Shown one piece after another: positions 20,645-29,330 of a stretch of 64,000 nucleotides of DNA. This DNA comes from Polynucleobacter sp. JS-Safj-400b-B2 (GTDB taxonomy: Bacteria; Pseudomonadota; Gammaproteobacteria; Burkholderiales; Burkholderiaceae): the NCBI RefSeq assembly GCF_018881975.1, contig NZ_JACVPJ010000002.1, positions 186,001 through 250,000 on the forward strand, in the 5' to 3' direction. A program made the translations under genes and the position numbers. Numbering within the stretch: the stretch's first letter is position 1; the number at the start of each line of letters is the position of its first letter. The notes beneath the pieces were generated by a model. The model had not been told where the DNA came from and searched no databases. It worked only from the letters and a program-made list of their open reading frames with translations.

Positions 20645-20671
20645 TTTAGAGGATCGCACTAAGAGGGTCAA
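20643..20671 (-). promoter_or_regulatory. Sigma70-type promoter of the mraZ/dcw cluster
   Basis: Read on the minus strand, a -35 hexamer TTGACC (20666-20671; five of six matches to consensus) is followed after 17 bases by the -10 hexamer TAAAGT (20643-20648; four of six). Transcription would begin around 20636, about 20 bases before the mraZ start. The location and the overlap with the MraZ boxes support it. No transcript data are available here. Confidence 0.7.
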
Positions 20672-20830
20672 GTGTTTTTGGGAGTTTTTTCAGGAATTTC
20701 CCTAGTGTTTACAAACACTTAGCGTCATGTGTTGAGAAAATGGTGATAGTAAAATAGCTACTTGAAACAATGGCTTGGAAAATATACTTAAGAATAGATC
20801 TTAGCTATTGGGCAGGATAATGCCTAAATA

Positions 20831-20850
20831 TACTGTATTTAAAAACAGTA
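20831..20850. promoter_or_regulatory. LexA/SOS-box-like palindrome
   Basis: The 20 bases TACTGTATTTAAAAACAGTA contain CTGT-N8-ACAG, the SOS-box pattern of gamma- and betaproteobacteria. They match the E. coli extended consensus (TACTGT, alternating AT, ACAGTA) at 17 of 20 positions. The site is about 215 bp upstream of mraZ, and no gene begins close by. It could control a longer dcw transcript or a non-coding RNA, or be a chance match. This is sequence-pattern evidence only. Confidence 0.5.
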
Positions 20851-20881
20851 ATTGGTAAAAAAATATATCCGGAATTAATTA

Positions 20882-20912
20882 GAAATTGATTTGGTTAATC
20901 AAATCCAATTTC
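20882..20912 (-). terminator. Possible hairpin terminator after coq7
   Basis: GAAATTG-ATTTG (20882-20893) pairs with CAAAT-C-CAATTTC (20900-20912), giving twelve base pairs with one bulged base and a six-base loop, just past the coq7 stop. The stem is AT-rich and no clear T run follows on the minus strand. It may be only a 3'-end stabilising structure. Confidence 0.4.
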
Positions 20913-20916
20913 AGTT

Positions 20917-21546
20917 TTAAATTTTGTAAGCAGTAGTGGTCATCATCTTTGACATGACCTGCATTATTTTTTGAACGGGCTCGGGTAAATTTACACCACC
21001 AGCATCTTTTGCAGCCTGTCCGTGAATAATTTCATCGATGCGCATTTGGTCAACAATTGCTCGAGATCGCTGATCATCTTTGGGTAATTTTTCAAGATGA
21101 CTTTCTAGATGATTCTCAACTTGTTTTTCTGTTTCAGCAACGAAACCTAAACTCCACTTATCCCCCGCTAAGCCAGCCGCCAAGCCGATTGCAAAGGATC
21201 CCGCATACCAAAGTGGATTAAGATAACTAGTGTGTGACCCGAGCTCTTGAAGACGAGTTTCACACCACGCAAGGTGATCCATCTCCTCTTGCGCAGAGTG
21301 ATCTAACATCTCCCGAATTTCTGGATTTCGTGCGACTAATTTTTGCGATTGATAGAGCGCTTGCGCACAAACTTCACCAACGTGATTCACACGCATGAGT
21401 CCTGCCGCATGTTTACGTTCAGCAGCATCTAACCCTGAACTACTCCCCACATCAGAGTCTGGAATAGGTCTATGGGCATTAGCACCCCCAACTACCGACC
21501 TAAGTGCAGAATCAAACTCTAGAATGAGGCGATCCATCGGGGACAT
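20917..21546 (-). CDS. coq7: Ubiquinone biosynthesis hydroxylase Coq7 (di-iron)
   Basis: Coq7 hydroxylates the 6-position of the benzoquinone ring in the penultimate step of ubiquinone synthesis, at the inner membrane. The 209-residue product has the ferritin-like di-iron signature. [17 protein letters not shown] supplies a Glu ligand, [15 protein letters not shown] the ExxH pair, later [13 protein letters not shown], and [17 protein letters not shown] the second ExxxH-type set. A hydrophobic segment [15 protein letters not shown] fits membrane association. An ATG three codons in is an alternative start. In proteobacteria with UbiF, coq7 replaces it; a second hydroxylase of this pathway lies at 36607. 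Confidence 0.95.
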   Translation of the reverse strand: MSPMDRLILEFDSALRSVVGGANAHRPIPDSDVGSSSGLDAAERKHAAGLMRVNHVGEVCAQALYQSQKLVARNPEIREMLDHSAQEEMDHLAWCETRLQELGSHTSYLNPLWYAGSFAIGLAAGLAGDKWSLGFVAETEKQVENHLESHLEKLPKDDQRSRAIVDQMRIDEIIHGQAAKDAGGVNLPEPVQKIMQVMSKMMTTTAYKI

Positions 21547-21551
21547 GAAAA

Positions 21552-22601
21552 CTAAACAAGAACCTCTGTTTTACAGCTTTGCTTGGTCTTCAAACCAAGC
21601 TCTGCCAAAAGCTCACGGTCTTGTTCTGCCTCAGGATTACCGGTAGTGAGTAGTTGCTCACCATAGAAAATCGAATTGGCACCAGCCATAAAACACATAG
21701 CTTGAACTGCCCTACCGAGCTCCTGACGACCAGCAGATAAACGTACTCGGGCCTTAGGCATAGTGATCCTTGCAACCGCAATTGTTCTCACAAACTCCAG
21801 AGGATCCAAAGGCTTTTGCTCTGCCAATGGCGTTCCAGCCACTGGAACCAAATGATTAATGGGAACAGACTCTGGATAAGGATTCAAATTAGCCAAACGG
21901 GCTAAAAATGCAGCTCGTTGCTGCCTAGATTCGCCCATTCCAACAATACCACCGCAGCAAACAGACATGCCAGCAGCGCGGACATTAGAAATCGTATCCA
22001 AGCGGTCTTGATAGCCGCGGGTAGAGATCACAGAGCGATAAAAATCTTCGCTAGTATCTAGGTTATGGTTGTAAAAGTCTAAGCCAGCCTCTTGCAAAGC
22101 CTGGGCTTGATCTGCCTCTAGCATGCCTAGGGTGGCGCAAGTCTCTAAACCCAAAGCTTTCACACCCTTGATCATGGCGGTAACTTTTTCAATATCGCGA
22201 TCTTTGGGCTCGCGCCAAGCGGCACCCATACAGAAACGGTTAGAACCGGCGGCCTTAGCGGCTTTAGCTGCCTCTAGAACATCTTCTAATCCCATCAACT
22301 TCTCAGCCTTGACGTCGGTGTCATAACGAGCAGCTTGGGGGCAGTAACTGCAGTCTTCAGGGCAGCCGCCTGTCTTAATTGACAACAAAGTGGCTAATTC
22401 CACATCACCCTCTGGAAAATATGACTTGTGAGTATCTTGAGCCTTAAGCATTAACTCATTTAAGGGAAGAGCAAATAAGGCCTCAATTTGAGTCACCGAC
22501 CACTCGCCAGATACTTGGACCCCTATATTTATGTCCTGATGCAAATCCGCTTTGGATTTGAACTGGGTTAAGGGTTTTTCAACGGTTTGAGTGTCCTGCA
22601 T
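21552..22601 (-). CDS. bioB: Biotin synthase BioB
   Basis: BioB is the radical-SAM enzyme that inserts sulfur into dethiobiotin. From the ATG at 22599-22601 the product is 349 residues. The radical-SAM cluster motif CPEDCSYC has cysteines at 80, 84 and 87. Also visible are [45 protein letters not shown] and the C-terminal RLSAGRQEL and [20 protein letters not shown] start ten codons upstream is open, but the ATG has GGAA nine bases upstream. It is transcribed divergently from bioA across an 89-bp gap, in which I did not find a recognisable BirA palindrome. Confidence 0.97.
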   Translation of the reverse strand: MQDTQTVEKPLTQFKSKADLHQDINIGVQVSGEWSVTQIEALFALPLNELMLKAQDTHKSYFPEGDVELATLLSIKTGGCPEDCSYCPQAARYDTDVKAEKLMGLEDVLEAAKAAKAAGSNRFCMGAAWREPKDRDIEKVTAMIKGVKALGLETCATLGMLEADQAQALQEAGLDFYNHNLDTSEDFYRSVISTRGYQDRLDTISNVRAAGMSVCCGGIVGMGESRQQRAAFLARLANLNPYPESVPINHLVPVAGTPLAEQKPLDPLEFVRTIAVARITMPKARVRLSAGRQELGRAVQAMCFMAGANSIFYGEQLLTTGNPEAEQDRELLAELGLKTKQSCKTEVLV

Positions 22602-22690
22602 GGGCAAATTCCAGAAAATGGGTAGATTCAAGGCATAAACATAACAGATACAAGCCTAAATTTGGAAAAACTAGTGTTCAAATATCAAAC

Positions 22691-24037
22691 ATGAAGGTTA
22701 TTTCTGATTTAAATCAAACCCCCCTTGTTGATCGCAGCCTAGCCGCAGTTTGGCACCCATGCACTCAGATGAAACAGCATGAGTCCTTTCCCTTGGTTGC
22801 TATTACAAAGGGTAAGGGTGCGTGGCTCTATGACGAAAATGGAAAAGCCCTACTCGATTCCATCAGCTCTTGGTGGACCAATTTATTTGGTCACTCCAAT
22901 CCACGCATCAATCAAGCCATTACTGCGCAACTTGAAAAAATCGAGCACGTCATGCTCGCAGGATTTACCCATCAGCCAGTCGTTGAGTTATCAGAAAAAC
23001 TTTCTACACTCACCAATCACCACTTAGGTCATGTCTTCTACGCATCTGATGGCGCATCTGCTGTTGAGATTGCATTAAAGATGAGTCACCACTACTGGCA
23101 ACTGAATGGCAAGCCGCAAAAGAAAAAATTTGTTTGCCTGCAGAATGGCTATCACGGAGAAACACTCGGTGCGTTAGCCGTCACTGACGTTGCTATTTTT
23201 CGAGAGGCCTATGGATCACTCTTGCAAGAGGTGTTCACAATTACATCGCCAGATGCCCGTAAGGCAAAAGCAGGCGAGAACGCAGAAGATGTCGCAAAGC
23301 ATGCAGCCAAACAACTTGAAGAATTATTAACAAGAGAGCATCACAATATTGCTGCCATCATTGTGGAGCCCTTGGTGCAATGTGCCGGTCAGATGGCCAT
23401 GCACTCCCCTGAATATGTCCGCTTAGCAAGGGAGTTATGCGATCGATATGAGGTACATCTGATTGCCGATGAGATTGCGGTGGGCTGCGGGCGCAGTGGT
23501 AAATTTTTCGCTTGTGAGCATGCTGGTGTCTGGCCAGACTTTCTAACACTCTCAAAAGGTATTAGTGGCGGGTATTTGCCACTGTCACTTTGCCTAACCA
23601 CTGATCGGATTTATCAAGCTTTTTATGGCGATCAGACCCAGCAAGGGTTTTTGCATTCTCATTCGTATACCGGCAATCCATTAGCCTGTGCTGCAGCCCT
23701 AGCCTGTCTTGAGATATTTGAAACAGACAAAGTACTAGAGAAAAATATTGAGCGCTCACACGATTTAGCAGCTGCATTTATGTGGGCAAAAGTGGATTCT
23801 CGAATTGAGCATTGGCGCCAACAGGGAATGATCTTGGCATTCGACATTAAGCTTGAGTCTCTAAAGAATCCGAAGACGTTTGCGCGCACAATGTTTGCAA
23901 ATAGTTTGGATGAAGGCGTGTTAATCAGACCAATCGGCAATACTATTTACGTCATGCCTCCCTATATTTTGTCACCTGCAGAAACTATGCAATTAGGTAA
24001 AGCCGTGCAAGTTGCCCTTGAGAAAACATTGGCATGA
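22691..24037 (+). CDS. bioA: Adenosylmethionine-8-amino-7-oxononanoate aminotransferase BioA
   Basis: BioA is a PLP-dependent class III aminotransferase using S-adenosylmethionine as amino donor to make 7,8-diaminopelargonate. The 448-residue product begins with LAAVWHPCTQMKQHE, the region that binds SAM. It has SSWWTNLFGHSNP, YASDGASAVEIALKM, the PLP Asp in HLIADEIAVGCGRSGK and the Schiff-base lysine in LTLSKGISGGYLPLS. A late GVLIRPIGNTIYVMPPYI is also typical. Its stop overlaps the bioF start by four bases, so bioA, bioF and bioD form one operon. Confidence 0.97.
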   Translation: MKVISDLNQTPLVDRSLAAVWHPCTQMKQHESFPLVAITKGKGAWLYDENGKALLDSISSWWTNLFGHSNPRINQAITAQLEKIEHVMLAGFTHQPVVELSEKLSTLTNHHLGHVFYASDGASAVEIALKMSHHYWQLNGKPQKKKFVCLQNGYHGETLGALAVTDVAIFREAYGSLLQEVFTITSPDARKAKAGENAEDVAKHAAKQLEELLTREHHNIAAIIVEPLVQCAGQMAMHSPEYVRLARELCDRYEVHLIADEIAVGCGRSGKFFACEHAGVWPDFLTLSKGISGGYLPLSLCLTTDRIYQAFYGDQTQQGFLHSHSYTGNPLACAAALACLEIFETDKVLEKNIERSHDLAAAFMWAKVDSRIEHWRQQGMILAFDIKLESLKNPKTFARTMFANSLDEGVLIRPIGNTIYVMPPYILSPAETMQLGKAVQVALEKTLA

Positions 24038-25281
24038 CCAACTCTGCGAACACATTCAAAGCCATCAATTTGGCGAAAGAGCAAATTGATGCTCTTGAGT
24101 CGCAATTACTCAAACGTAAACTCCGGGCCACAGAATCTCCATGCGATACCAAAGCTTTGGTTGAAGGGCGTGAATTAAAGGCATTCTGTAGCAATGACTA
24201 TCTGGGGCTCGCAAACCATCCAGAACTGATTAAAGCACTGGCTGAAGGCGGCAAAAATTATGGGGTAGGTAGCGGAGCCTCCCATCTTATAAGCGGTCAT
24301 AGCATCGCTCATGAGCGCCTTGAAAAACAATTAGCCTCTTTTCAAGAGCAGCATATCCCAAATGCACGTGCACTCTTTTTTAGTACTGGCTATCTCGCAA
24401 ATCTCACTGCCATTACAGCCCTAGCAATGCTTGCACCACAAAAATCCACCAGCATTTATTCGGCAAAACTAAATCATGCATCTTTAATTGATGGCATTCG
24501 TTTGGCGGCCGCACAAACTCAAGCCAGCGTCTCCCTGTTTGATCATACGAATATCGACTCATTAAGCGAACAACTCAAGACAGATCAGAATCCTCTTAAA
24601 ATTATTGTTACTGATGGTGTCTTTAGCATGGATGGCGATCTCGCTCCAGTAAAAGAACTATTAAAGCTTGCTGAACAATACGATGCACTTTTGTTGGTAG
24701 ATGATGCTCACGGCTTCGGAGTTTTAGGAAAGCTAGGTCACGGTATTTTGGAGCAAGGAAATATCTGCTCCGATCGAATTATTTATATCGGCACTCTTGG
24801 TAAGGCTGCTGGTGTCAGCGGCGCTTTTGTTTGCGCACAAGCAACATTCATTGAGTGGCTGATTCAAAAGGGGCGCCCTTTTATTTACAGCACAGCAACC
24901 CCCCCTGCAATTGCGCACACCTTATCTAAGAGTTTAGAGATTATTAGCGGCGATGAAGGGAGTAATCGTCGCACTCAACTCAATAAACTCATTCGTATCT
25001 GGCAAGATGAGATGCAGTTCTCTCAATGGGAAAAAGTTTCTTCTTGCACCGCAATTCAACCTGTGATTTTGGGTAGCAATGCCAACGCTTTGCTTGCTGC
25101 ACAGTTATTGGATGAAGCGGGGTATTGGATTCCAGCTATTCGACCCCCTACCGTACCCAATGGCAGCGCAAGATTGCGTATTACCTTTTCTGCCAATCAC
25201 AGCGAGGCAGATTTACGTCAGTTAATCATTAGCTTGAAAGCCATTGAACAACAGGTCATGGAAAAGGCATCTCATGAGTAA
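24034..25281 (+). CDS. bioF: 8-amino-7-oxononanoate synthase BioF
   Basis: BioF condenses pimeloyl thioester with L-alanine, the first ring-forming step of biotin synthesis. The 415-residue product is a PLP alpha-oxoamine synthase. It has FCSNDYLGLANHPEL, GVGSGASHLISGH, FFSTGYLANLTA, LLVDDAHGFGVLG (cofactor Asp and His) and YIGTLGKAAGVSG with the PLP lysine. The C-terminal RPPTVPNGSARLRITFSA is the usual ending motif. It overlaps both bioA and bioD. No bioC or bioH gene is visible nearby, so pimeloyl-ACP formation must be encoded elsewhere. Confidence 0.97.
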   Translation: MTNSANTFKAINLAKEQIDALESQLLKRKLRATESPCDTKALVEGRELKAFCSNDYLGLANHPELIKALAEGGKNYGVGSGASHLISGHSIAHERLEKQLASFQEQHIPNARALFFSTGYLANLTAITALAMLAPQKSTSIYSAKLNHASLIDGIRLAAAQTQASVSLFDHTNIDSLSEQLKTDQNPLKIIVTDGVFSMDGDLAPVKELLKLAEQYDALLLVDDAHGFGVLGKLGHGILEQGNICSDRIIYIGTLGKAAGVSGAFVCAQATFIEWLIQKGRPFIYSTATPPAIAHTLSKSLEIISGDEGSNRRTQLNKLIRIWQDEMQFSQWEKVSSCTAIQPVILGSNANALLAAQLLDEAGYWIPAIRPPTVPNGSARLRITFSANHSEADLRQLIISLKAIEQQVMEKASHE

Positions 25282-25993
25282 GCTCAATGGCCTCTTTGTC
25301 ACTGGCACCGATACTGAGGTTGGTAAAACCTTAGTAAGCGGAGCACTCATTCTGAAATTGCGCGAGCTAGGAATAAAAGCTATCGGCTTTAAGCCAGTAG
25401 TTGCTGGAACTTACCTAGATTCAGAGGGCCTCACTCAGAACGAAGATATTGAAACTCTCCGACTTGCCTCAAACCTCGGCCCCCTTAAATTAAGTTTGTG
25501 CCCTTATGTAGTGGATCAGCCAGCCGCTCCTCATCTCGTAGCAAAGCACCAAGGATTGAAGCTTGAAATGCGGGTTATCACTGAAGCATTTCAGGAAGTT
25601 CAAAAGCAGGCAGACTGCGTCGTAGTTGAAGGCGCAGGCGGTTTGCTAATTCCACTTAATGAAAATGAGGACTTAAGTGATTTCGCGCAAGCAATTGATT
25701 TACCAGTCATTCTCGCAGTGGGTATGAAGTTAGGCTGTATAAATCACGCCCTCCTTACTTATGAGGCACTCAAAGCACGCAATTTAAGGATCTCTGGCTG
25801 GGTAGCTAATACCCTATCCACAGAAATGCCACTTCTGCAAGAAAACCTCCAAACCTTACAAGCCAGAATGGGTATCCCTTTTTTAGGCCTCATTCCAACG
25901 CTTCCAAAAGAACTTCAAAAAGCCATTAATAGCCCCTATTCCATTGAGGCCTTGATTTTTGCTGCAAAGCACATTCAATTGCCTAAGCAATAA
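25274..25993 (+). CDS. bioD: Dethiobiotin synthetase BioD
   Basis: BioD closes the ureido ring of dethiobiotin from diaminopelargonate, CO2 and ATP. From the ATG at 25274 the product is 239 residues. It begins with the P-loop FVTGTDTEVGKTLVSGAL and carries FKPVVAGT, VVVEGAGGLLIPL and LPVILAVGMKLGCINHALLT, all family features. A frame open ten codons upstream lies wholly inside bioF and is unlikely to be used. The chosen start overlaps the bioF 3' end by eight bases. Confidence 0.96.
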   Translation: MSKLNGLFVTGTDTEVGKTLVSGALILKLRELGIKAIGFKPVVAGTYLDSEGLTQNEDIETLRLASNLGPLKLSLCPYVVDQPAAPHLVAKHQGLKLEMRVITEAFQEVQKQADCVVVEGAGGLLIPLNENEDLSDFAQAIDLPVILAVGMKLGCINHALLTYEALKARNLRISGWVANTLSTEMPLLQENLQTLQARMGIPFLGLIPTLPKELQKAINSPYSIEALIFAAKHIQLPKQ

Positions 25994-26049
25994 TAAGCAT
26001 TCGCCCCCGTCCAAAGGCACATCAAAAGACTTTCGGATAAGATGAAGGA

Positions 26050-27246
26050 ATGCATTTAATCCCAGAAATTACTGACTCCGCGGAAGCTATTCAAGAAATT
26101 CGACGCAATATTCATGCGCATCCTGAATTACGCTTCGAAGAAAATCGCACCGCTGATCTGGTAGCTGAAGCACTTTCTAGCTGGGGAATTACTGTTTACC
26201 GTGGCATGGGAAAAACAGGCGTAGTTGGTCGACTAGATGGTGACTTAGGTCCAGGAAAGATGATTGGCCTACGCGCTGATATGGATGCCCTGCCATTACA
26301 AGAACACAACAACTTTGCTCATGCCTCAAAAAATCCTGGAAAGATGCATGCGTGTGGACATGATGGACATACGGCAATGCTCCTGGGGGCCGCACAATAT
26401 TTATCAAATCATCGCGACTTTAAAGGTACGGTAATTTTTATTTTTCAACCGGCCGAAGAAGGTGGTGCTGGTGCGAATGAAATGATCAAGGATGGACTCT
26501 TTAAAGAGTTTCCATGCGATGCGGTATTTGGTTTGCATAACTGGCCTGGTTTTGCGGCAGGTCACTTTGGTGTTACTGCCGGTCCCATGATGGCATCTAG
26601 CAATACTTTTGAAATCAACATCACGGGCAAGGGTGGACATGCCGCCCTTCCTCATAACAGCGCAGATCCAGTATTTGCTGGCGCACAAGTAGTGCTTGCC
26701 TTGCAAAGCATCATCACGCGCAACAAGCGCCCTGTAGACGCTGCAGTGTTATCGATTACACAATTTCATGCAGGTGAGACTAGTAATGTCATTCCGGATA
26801 GTGCCTTCATCGGTGGCACAGTTCGCACATTTACTCTAGATGTATTGGATCTAATAGAACAACGGCTCCGCGAAATCGCCCATGGTGTTGCAGGTGCATT
26901 TGATTGCCAGGCTGAAACTACCTTCTCTAGAAATTACCCCCCTCTCATTAATCATGAAAATGAGGTTAAATTTGCAACAGAGGTGATGAGCGAATTGGTT
27001 GGCGAACAAAACGTCGACAGCTCTGTCGATCCAACGATGGGTGCTGAAGATTTTGCGTTTATGTTGCTTGAAAAGCCAGGTTGTTATGTCTTTTTAGGGA
27101 ATGGAGATGGGGATCATCGCTCTGTGGGTCATGGCATGGGTCCATGCCACTTGCACAATCCCTCATATGATTTCAATGACTCCTTGATTCCAGTAGGCGT
27201 GAGCTATTGGGTCAAATTAGCTCAACGCTTCCTAGAAAAGAACTAA
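26050..27246 (+). CDS. M20 family amidohydrolase (N-acyl amino acid / hippurate hydrolase type)
   Basis: The 398-residue protein is a zinc metallohydrolase of the M20D (HipO/AmhX) group, which splits N-acyl amino acids such as hippurate. Metal-binding and active-site motifs are RADMDALPLQE, HACGHDGHTAMLLG (Cys102 and His104), IFQPAEEGGAGA and FGLHNWPG. The lid domain has KGGHAALPHNSADP, and the C terminus has DPTMGAEDFAFMLLEKPG. No signal peptide is seen, so it is cytoplasmic. The true substrate cannot be told from sequence. It stands alone on the plus strand 56 bp after bioD. Confidence 0.92.
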   Translation: MHLIPEITDSAEAIQEIRRNIHAHPELRFEENRTADLVAEALSSWGITVYRGMGKTGVVGRLDGDLGPGKMIGLRADMDALPLQEHNNFAHASKNPGKMHACGHDGHTAMLLGAAQYLSNHRDFKGTVIFIFQPAEEGGAGANEMIKDGLFKEFPCDAVFGLHNWPGFAAGHFGVTAGPMMASSNTFEINITGKGGHAALPHNSADPVFAGAQVVLALQSIITRNKRPVDAAVLSITQFHAGETSNVIPDSAFIGGTVRTFTLDVLDLIEQRLREIAHGVAGAFDCQAETTFSRNYPPLINHENEVKFATEVMSELVGEQNVDSSVDPTMGAEDFAFMLLEKPGCYVFLGNGDGDHRSVGHGMGPCHLHNPSYDFNDSLIPVGVSYWVKLAQRFLEKN

Positions 27247-27266
27247 ATTCTTTTAACCTACTGCAG

Positions 27267-28043
27267 TTAAGAATTCGTAAATTTGGCTGGGCGTTTTTCC
27301 ATAAACGCTGCCATACCTTCTTTTTGATCATTCATTCCAAAGCAAGCGTGAAAGAGACGGCGTTCAAAATGAATACCTTCAGACAAGGTAGTCTCATAGG
27401 CGGTATTGATACTTTCTTTCACCATCATCGCAGTCAATAAAGGCATATCTGCAATGCCTTTAGCAATTGCCTTCACTTCTTTCAATAAGTCTGCTTGCGG
27501 GAAGATACGCGCCACTAGACCTGAGCGCTCGGCCTCGGCAGCATCCATCATGCGACCCGTCAGAGCAAGGTCCATAGCCTTTGCTTTCGATACTGCGCGC
27601 GGCAAACGTTGCGTACCGCCAGCGCCTGGAATAATGCCGAGCTTCACTTCAGGCTGTGCGAATTTGGCGTTATCAGCAGCCATAATGGTGTCGCACATCA
27701 TGGCTAACTCACATCCACCGCCAAGCGCATAACCAGATACTGCAGCGATTACTGGCTTACGAACTTTTTTAATCTCCTCCCAGTTACGGGTAATAAAGTC
27801 GCTGCGATAGACATCCTTTAATCCATATTTAGCCATAGAAGCAATATCTGCTCCAGCAGCAAATGCTTTTTCACTACCAGTAATAATCATGCAACCAATA
27901 TTGTCATCTGCATCAAAAGCCAATAATGCAGCACCAAGCTCTTCCATGAGTTGATCATTCAACGCATTTAGTACTTCGGGACGATTTAAGGTGATGGTAG
28001 CAACCTTACCTTCTACTTCAGTCAAAATTGTTTTGTAGCTCAT
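27267..28043 (-). CDS. Enoyl-CoA hydratase (crotonase family)
   Basis: The 258-residue protein is a short-chain enoyl-CoA hydratase acting in fatty acid or aromatic acid beta-oxidation. It has ITLNRPEVLNALNDQLMEEL, the CoA-binding FAAGADIASMA and the oxyanion-hole segment SGYALGGGCELAMMCD. The catalytic-Glu region QPEVKLGIIPGAGGTQRLPR and the C-terminal HACFGMNDQKEGMAAFMEKR follow. Both acidic catalytic positions (Glu in GGGCELAM and in PEVKLGI) are present, supporting hydratase activity. The exact chain-length preference is unknown. It is a single gene between unrelated neighbours. Confidence 0.93.
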   Translation of the reverse strand: MSYKTILTEVEGKVATITLNRPEVLNALNDQLMEELGAALLAFDADDNIGCMIITGSEKAFAAGADIASMAKYGLKDVYRSDFITRNWEEIKKVRKPVIAAVSGYALGGGCELAMMCDTIMAADNAKFAQPEVKLGIIPGAGGTQRLPRAVSKAKAMDLALTGRMMDAAEAERSGLVARIFPQADLLKEVKAIAKGIADMPLLTAMMVKESINTAYETTLSEGIHFERRLFHACFGMNDQKEGMAAFMEKRPAKFTNS

Positions 28044-28070
28044 GACCTTCTTTCGGTGATATGTATTTGA

Positions 28071-29201
28071 TTAACGTGGAAGTAATAACCACATCCTGCC
28101 ATTTTGTTTCATACGACCCGCCATTTCTCCAGCAGAATCTCCAGACCCCCAATAGTAGTCTGCTCTTACGCCACCCACAATGGCTTTACCCGTATCTTGT
28201 GCCATGACTAATTTTTGCAAAGGCTGAGTACTCAATGGTTTAGTGGTCGCTAAAAAGACAGGTGCACCCAATGGCAAAGCTTGTAAGTCCACCGCAATAC
28301 TTCGCTCACTAGTCAGCGGAACTCCTAGGGCTCCATTGGGGCCTAGATCTGCCGCCACGTTACCCGGTAACTCTTTGAAGAAAACAAAACGAGGATTCGC
28401 GTTCAGCATTTCATTCACTTGGCCGGGATTACGTTTAGCCCATTGAGAGATACCTTGCATGGTGGCTTCGCTGCGAGTAATTTCCTTGCGATCTAATAAC
28501 CACTGAGCAAATGATTTGAATGGTTGATCATTGGTACCAGCATAACCAAGGCGCAAGATGCGACCATCTTCAAGACGAATTTTTCCAGAGCCTTGGATTT
28601 GCATAAAAGCAGCTGCTACTGGGTCCTGTACCCATGCAATTTCAGAGCCCTGCAAAATGCCAGAGCTCATGAGTTCAGCCCGGCTTGGGCCTGGGTTAGG
28701 TTTAGATTTGCGCCATGCGTTAGGGTATCCATAGAGAGGGACGTTGTAAGTACTCGTGCGGGTTAGAGAGCCATTCATCACTGGCTCGTAATAACCAGTA
28801 ATTAAGCCCGTGTCACTTGCTGAGCTATTGCGAATTTCATAAGCTTGAAAATTACTTTCGAAATATTTACGAATCGCTTGTGTATCCCTACTTGATACAT
28901 TGTTAGCTTGAGTACAGGCTTGTCGCCAATTCACTTCGCTATTTTTCTTACGCAAAGCATCGCAACTTTTCAACCAAGCTGGCCAAGCCTGAGATAGATC
29001 ATCTTCTTGCCACCCTGGCAAAGCTTGCCAAGAAACTGCGCTAAAACTGGCAATCGAAGAGCTATAACTAGTTGGTGAAGCGCCAGAAACGCCAGCACGA
29101 GATCCTGTGGTACGAGTAGGGGGTGCTGAACACCCTGCAATCAAGCTAGCTATGAGGATAGCGAATACACTTAGCGAAACCAATTTAAATTTAGAAATCA
29201 T
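28071..29201 (-). CDS. mltA: Membrane-bound lytic murein transglycosylase A (lipoprotein)
   Basis: MltA cleaves peptidoglycan glycan strands, forming 1,6-anhydro ends, while tethered to the outer membrane by lipid. From the ATG at 29199-29201 the product is 376 residues. It opens with a lipoprotein signal (KLVSLSVFAILIASLIAGC) whose lipobox ends LIAGC, and the next residue is Ser, favouring outer-membrane sorting. The MltA domain includes TGLITGYYEPVMNGS. The C-terminal 3D domain has VMAQDTGKAIVGG and ADYYWGSGDSAGEMAGRMKQ. A start 35 codons upstream is open but would bury the signal peptide. The start codon overlaps, on the opposite strand, the start of a possible 37-residue peptide. Confidence 0.94.
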   Translation of the reverse strand: MISKFKLVSLSVFAILIASLIAGCSAPPTRTTGSRAGVSGASPTSYSSSIASFSAVSWQALPGWQEDDLSQAWPAWLKSCDALRKKNSEVNWRQACTQANNVSSRDTQAIRKYFESNFQAYEIRNSSASDTGLITGYYEPVMNGSLTRTSTYNVPLYGYPNAWRKSKPNPGPSRAELMSSGILQGSEIAWVQDPVAAAFMQIQGSGKIRLEDGRILRLGYAGTNDQPFKSFAQWLLDRKEITRSEATMQGISQWAKRNPGQVNEMLNANPRFVFFKELPGNVAADLGPNGALGVPLTSERSIAVDLQALPLGAPVFLATTKPLSTQPLQKLVMAQDTGKAIVGGVRADYYWGSGDSAGEMAGRMKQNGRMWLLLPR

Positions 29202-29313
29202 GATTGCCAATTTACTCGATGAATACCCAATGCTACTGTTCGCTTTTGAGGGCGCTGTTGCCTTAGGGCTATTGCTGTTTATTGTCCTATGGACAGGCAA
29301 AGGCAAGAAATAA
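29200..29313 (+). CDS. Possible 37-residue single-pass membrane peptide
   Basis: An ATG at 29200 opens a 37-codon frame encoding an acidic N terminus (MIANLLDEYP), about 22 hydrophobic residues and a GKGKK basic end. That is the layout of a small bitopic membrane protein with the C terminus in the cytoplasm. The start codon shares bases with the mltA start on the other strand (CATGAT). No good ribosome binding site is visible, and the frame also continues upstream. I do not recognise a family. It may be real because it lies outside any other gene for most of its length. Confidence 0.35.
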   Translation: MIANLLDEYPMLLFAFEGAVALGLLLFIVLWTGKGKK

Positions 29314-29330
29314 GTTTTTTACGCCCTGGA

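Larger units (their letters stand above)
20616..20916. other. 301-bp intergenic region between coq7 and mraZ
   Basis: There is no open frame of useful length on either strand. Its mraZ-proximal part holds the operator and promoter. AGTGTTT occurs at 20671-20677 and 20704-20710 and in inverted form at 20713-20719. A LexA-like palindrome lies at 20831-20850 and a hairpin downstream of coq7 at 20882-20912. The region is distinctly AT-rich beyond 20700. It probably carries more than one regulatory input for the dcw cluster. Confidence 0.6.

Noticed and set aside
20886..20902. TTGAT...ATCAA pair near the coq7 3' end as a second FNR site
   Set aside because: The spacer is seven bases rather than four, and the bases are part of the hairpin following coq7.
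22602..22690. BirA operator in the bioB-bioA gap
   Set aside because: I looked for a long palindrome with TTGT/ACAA-type arms and did not find one, so no site is reported.
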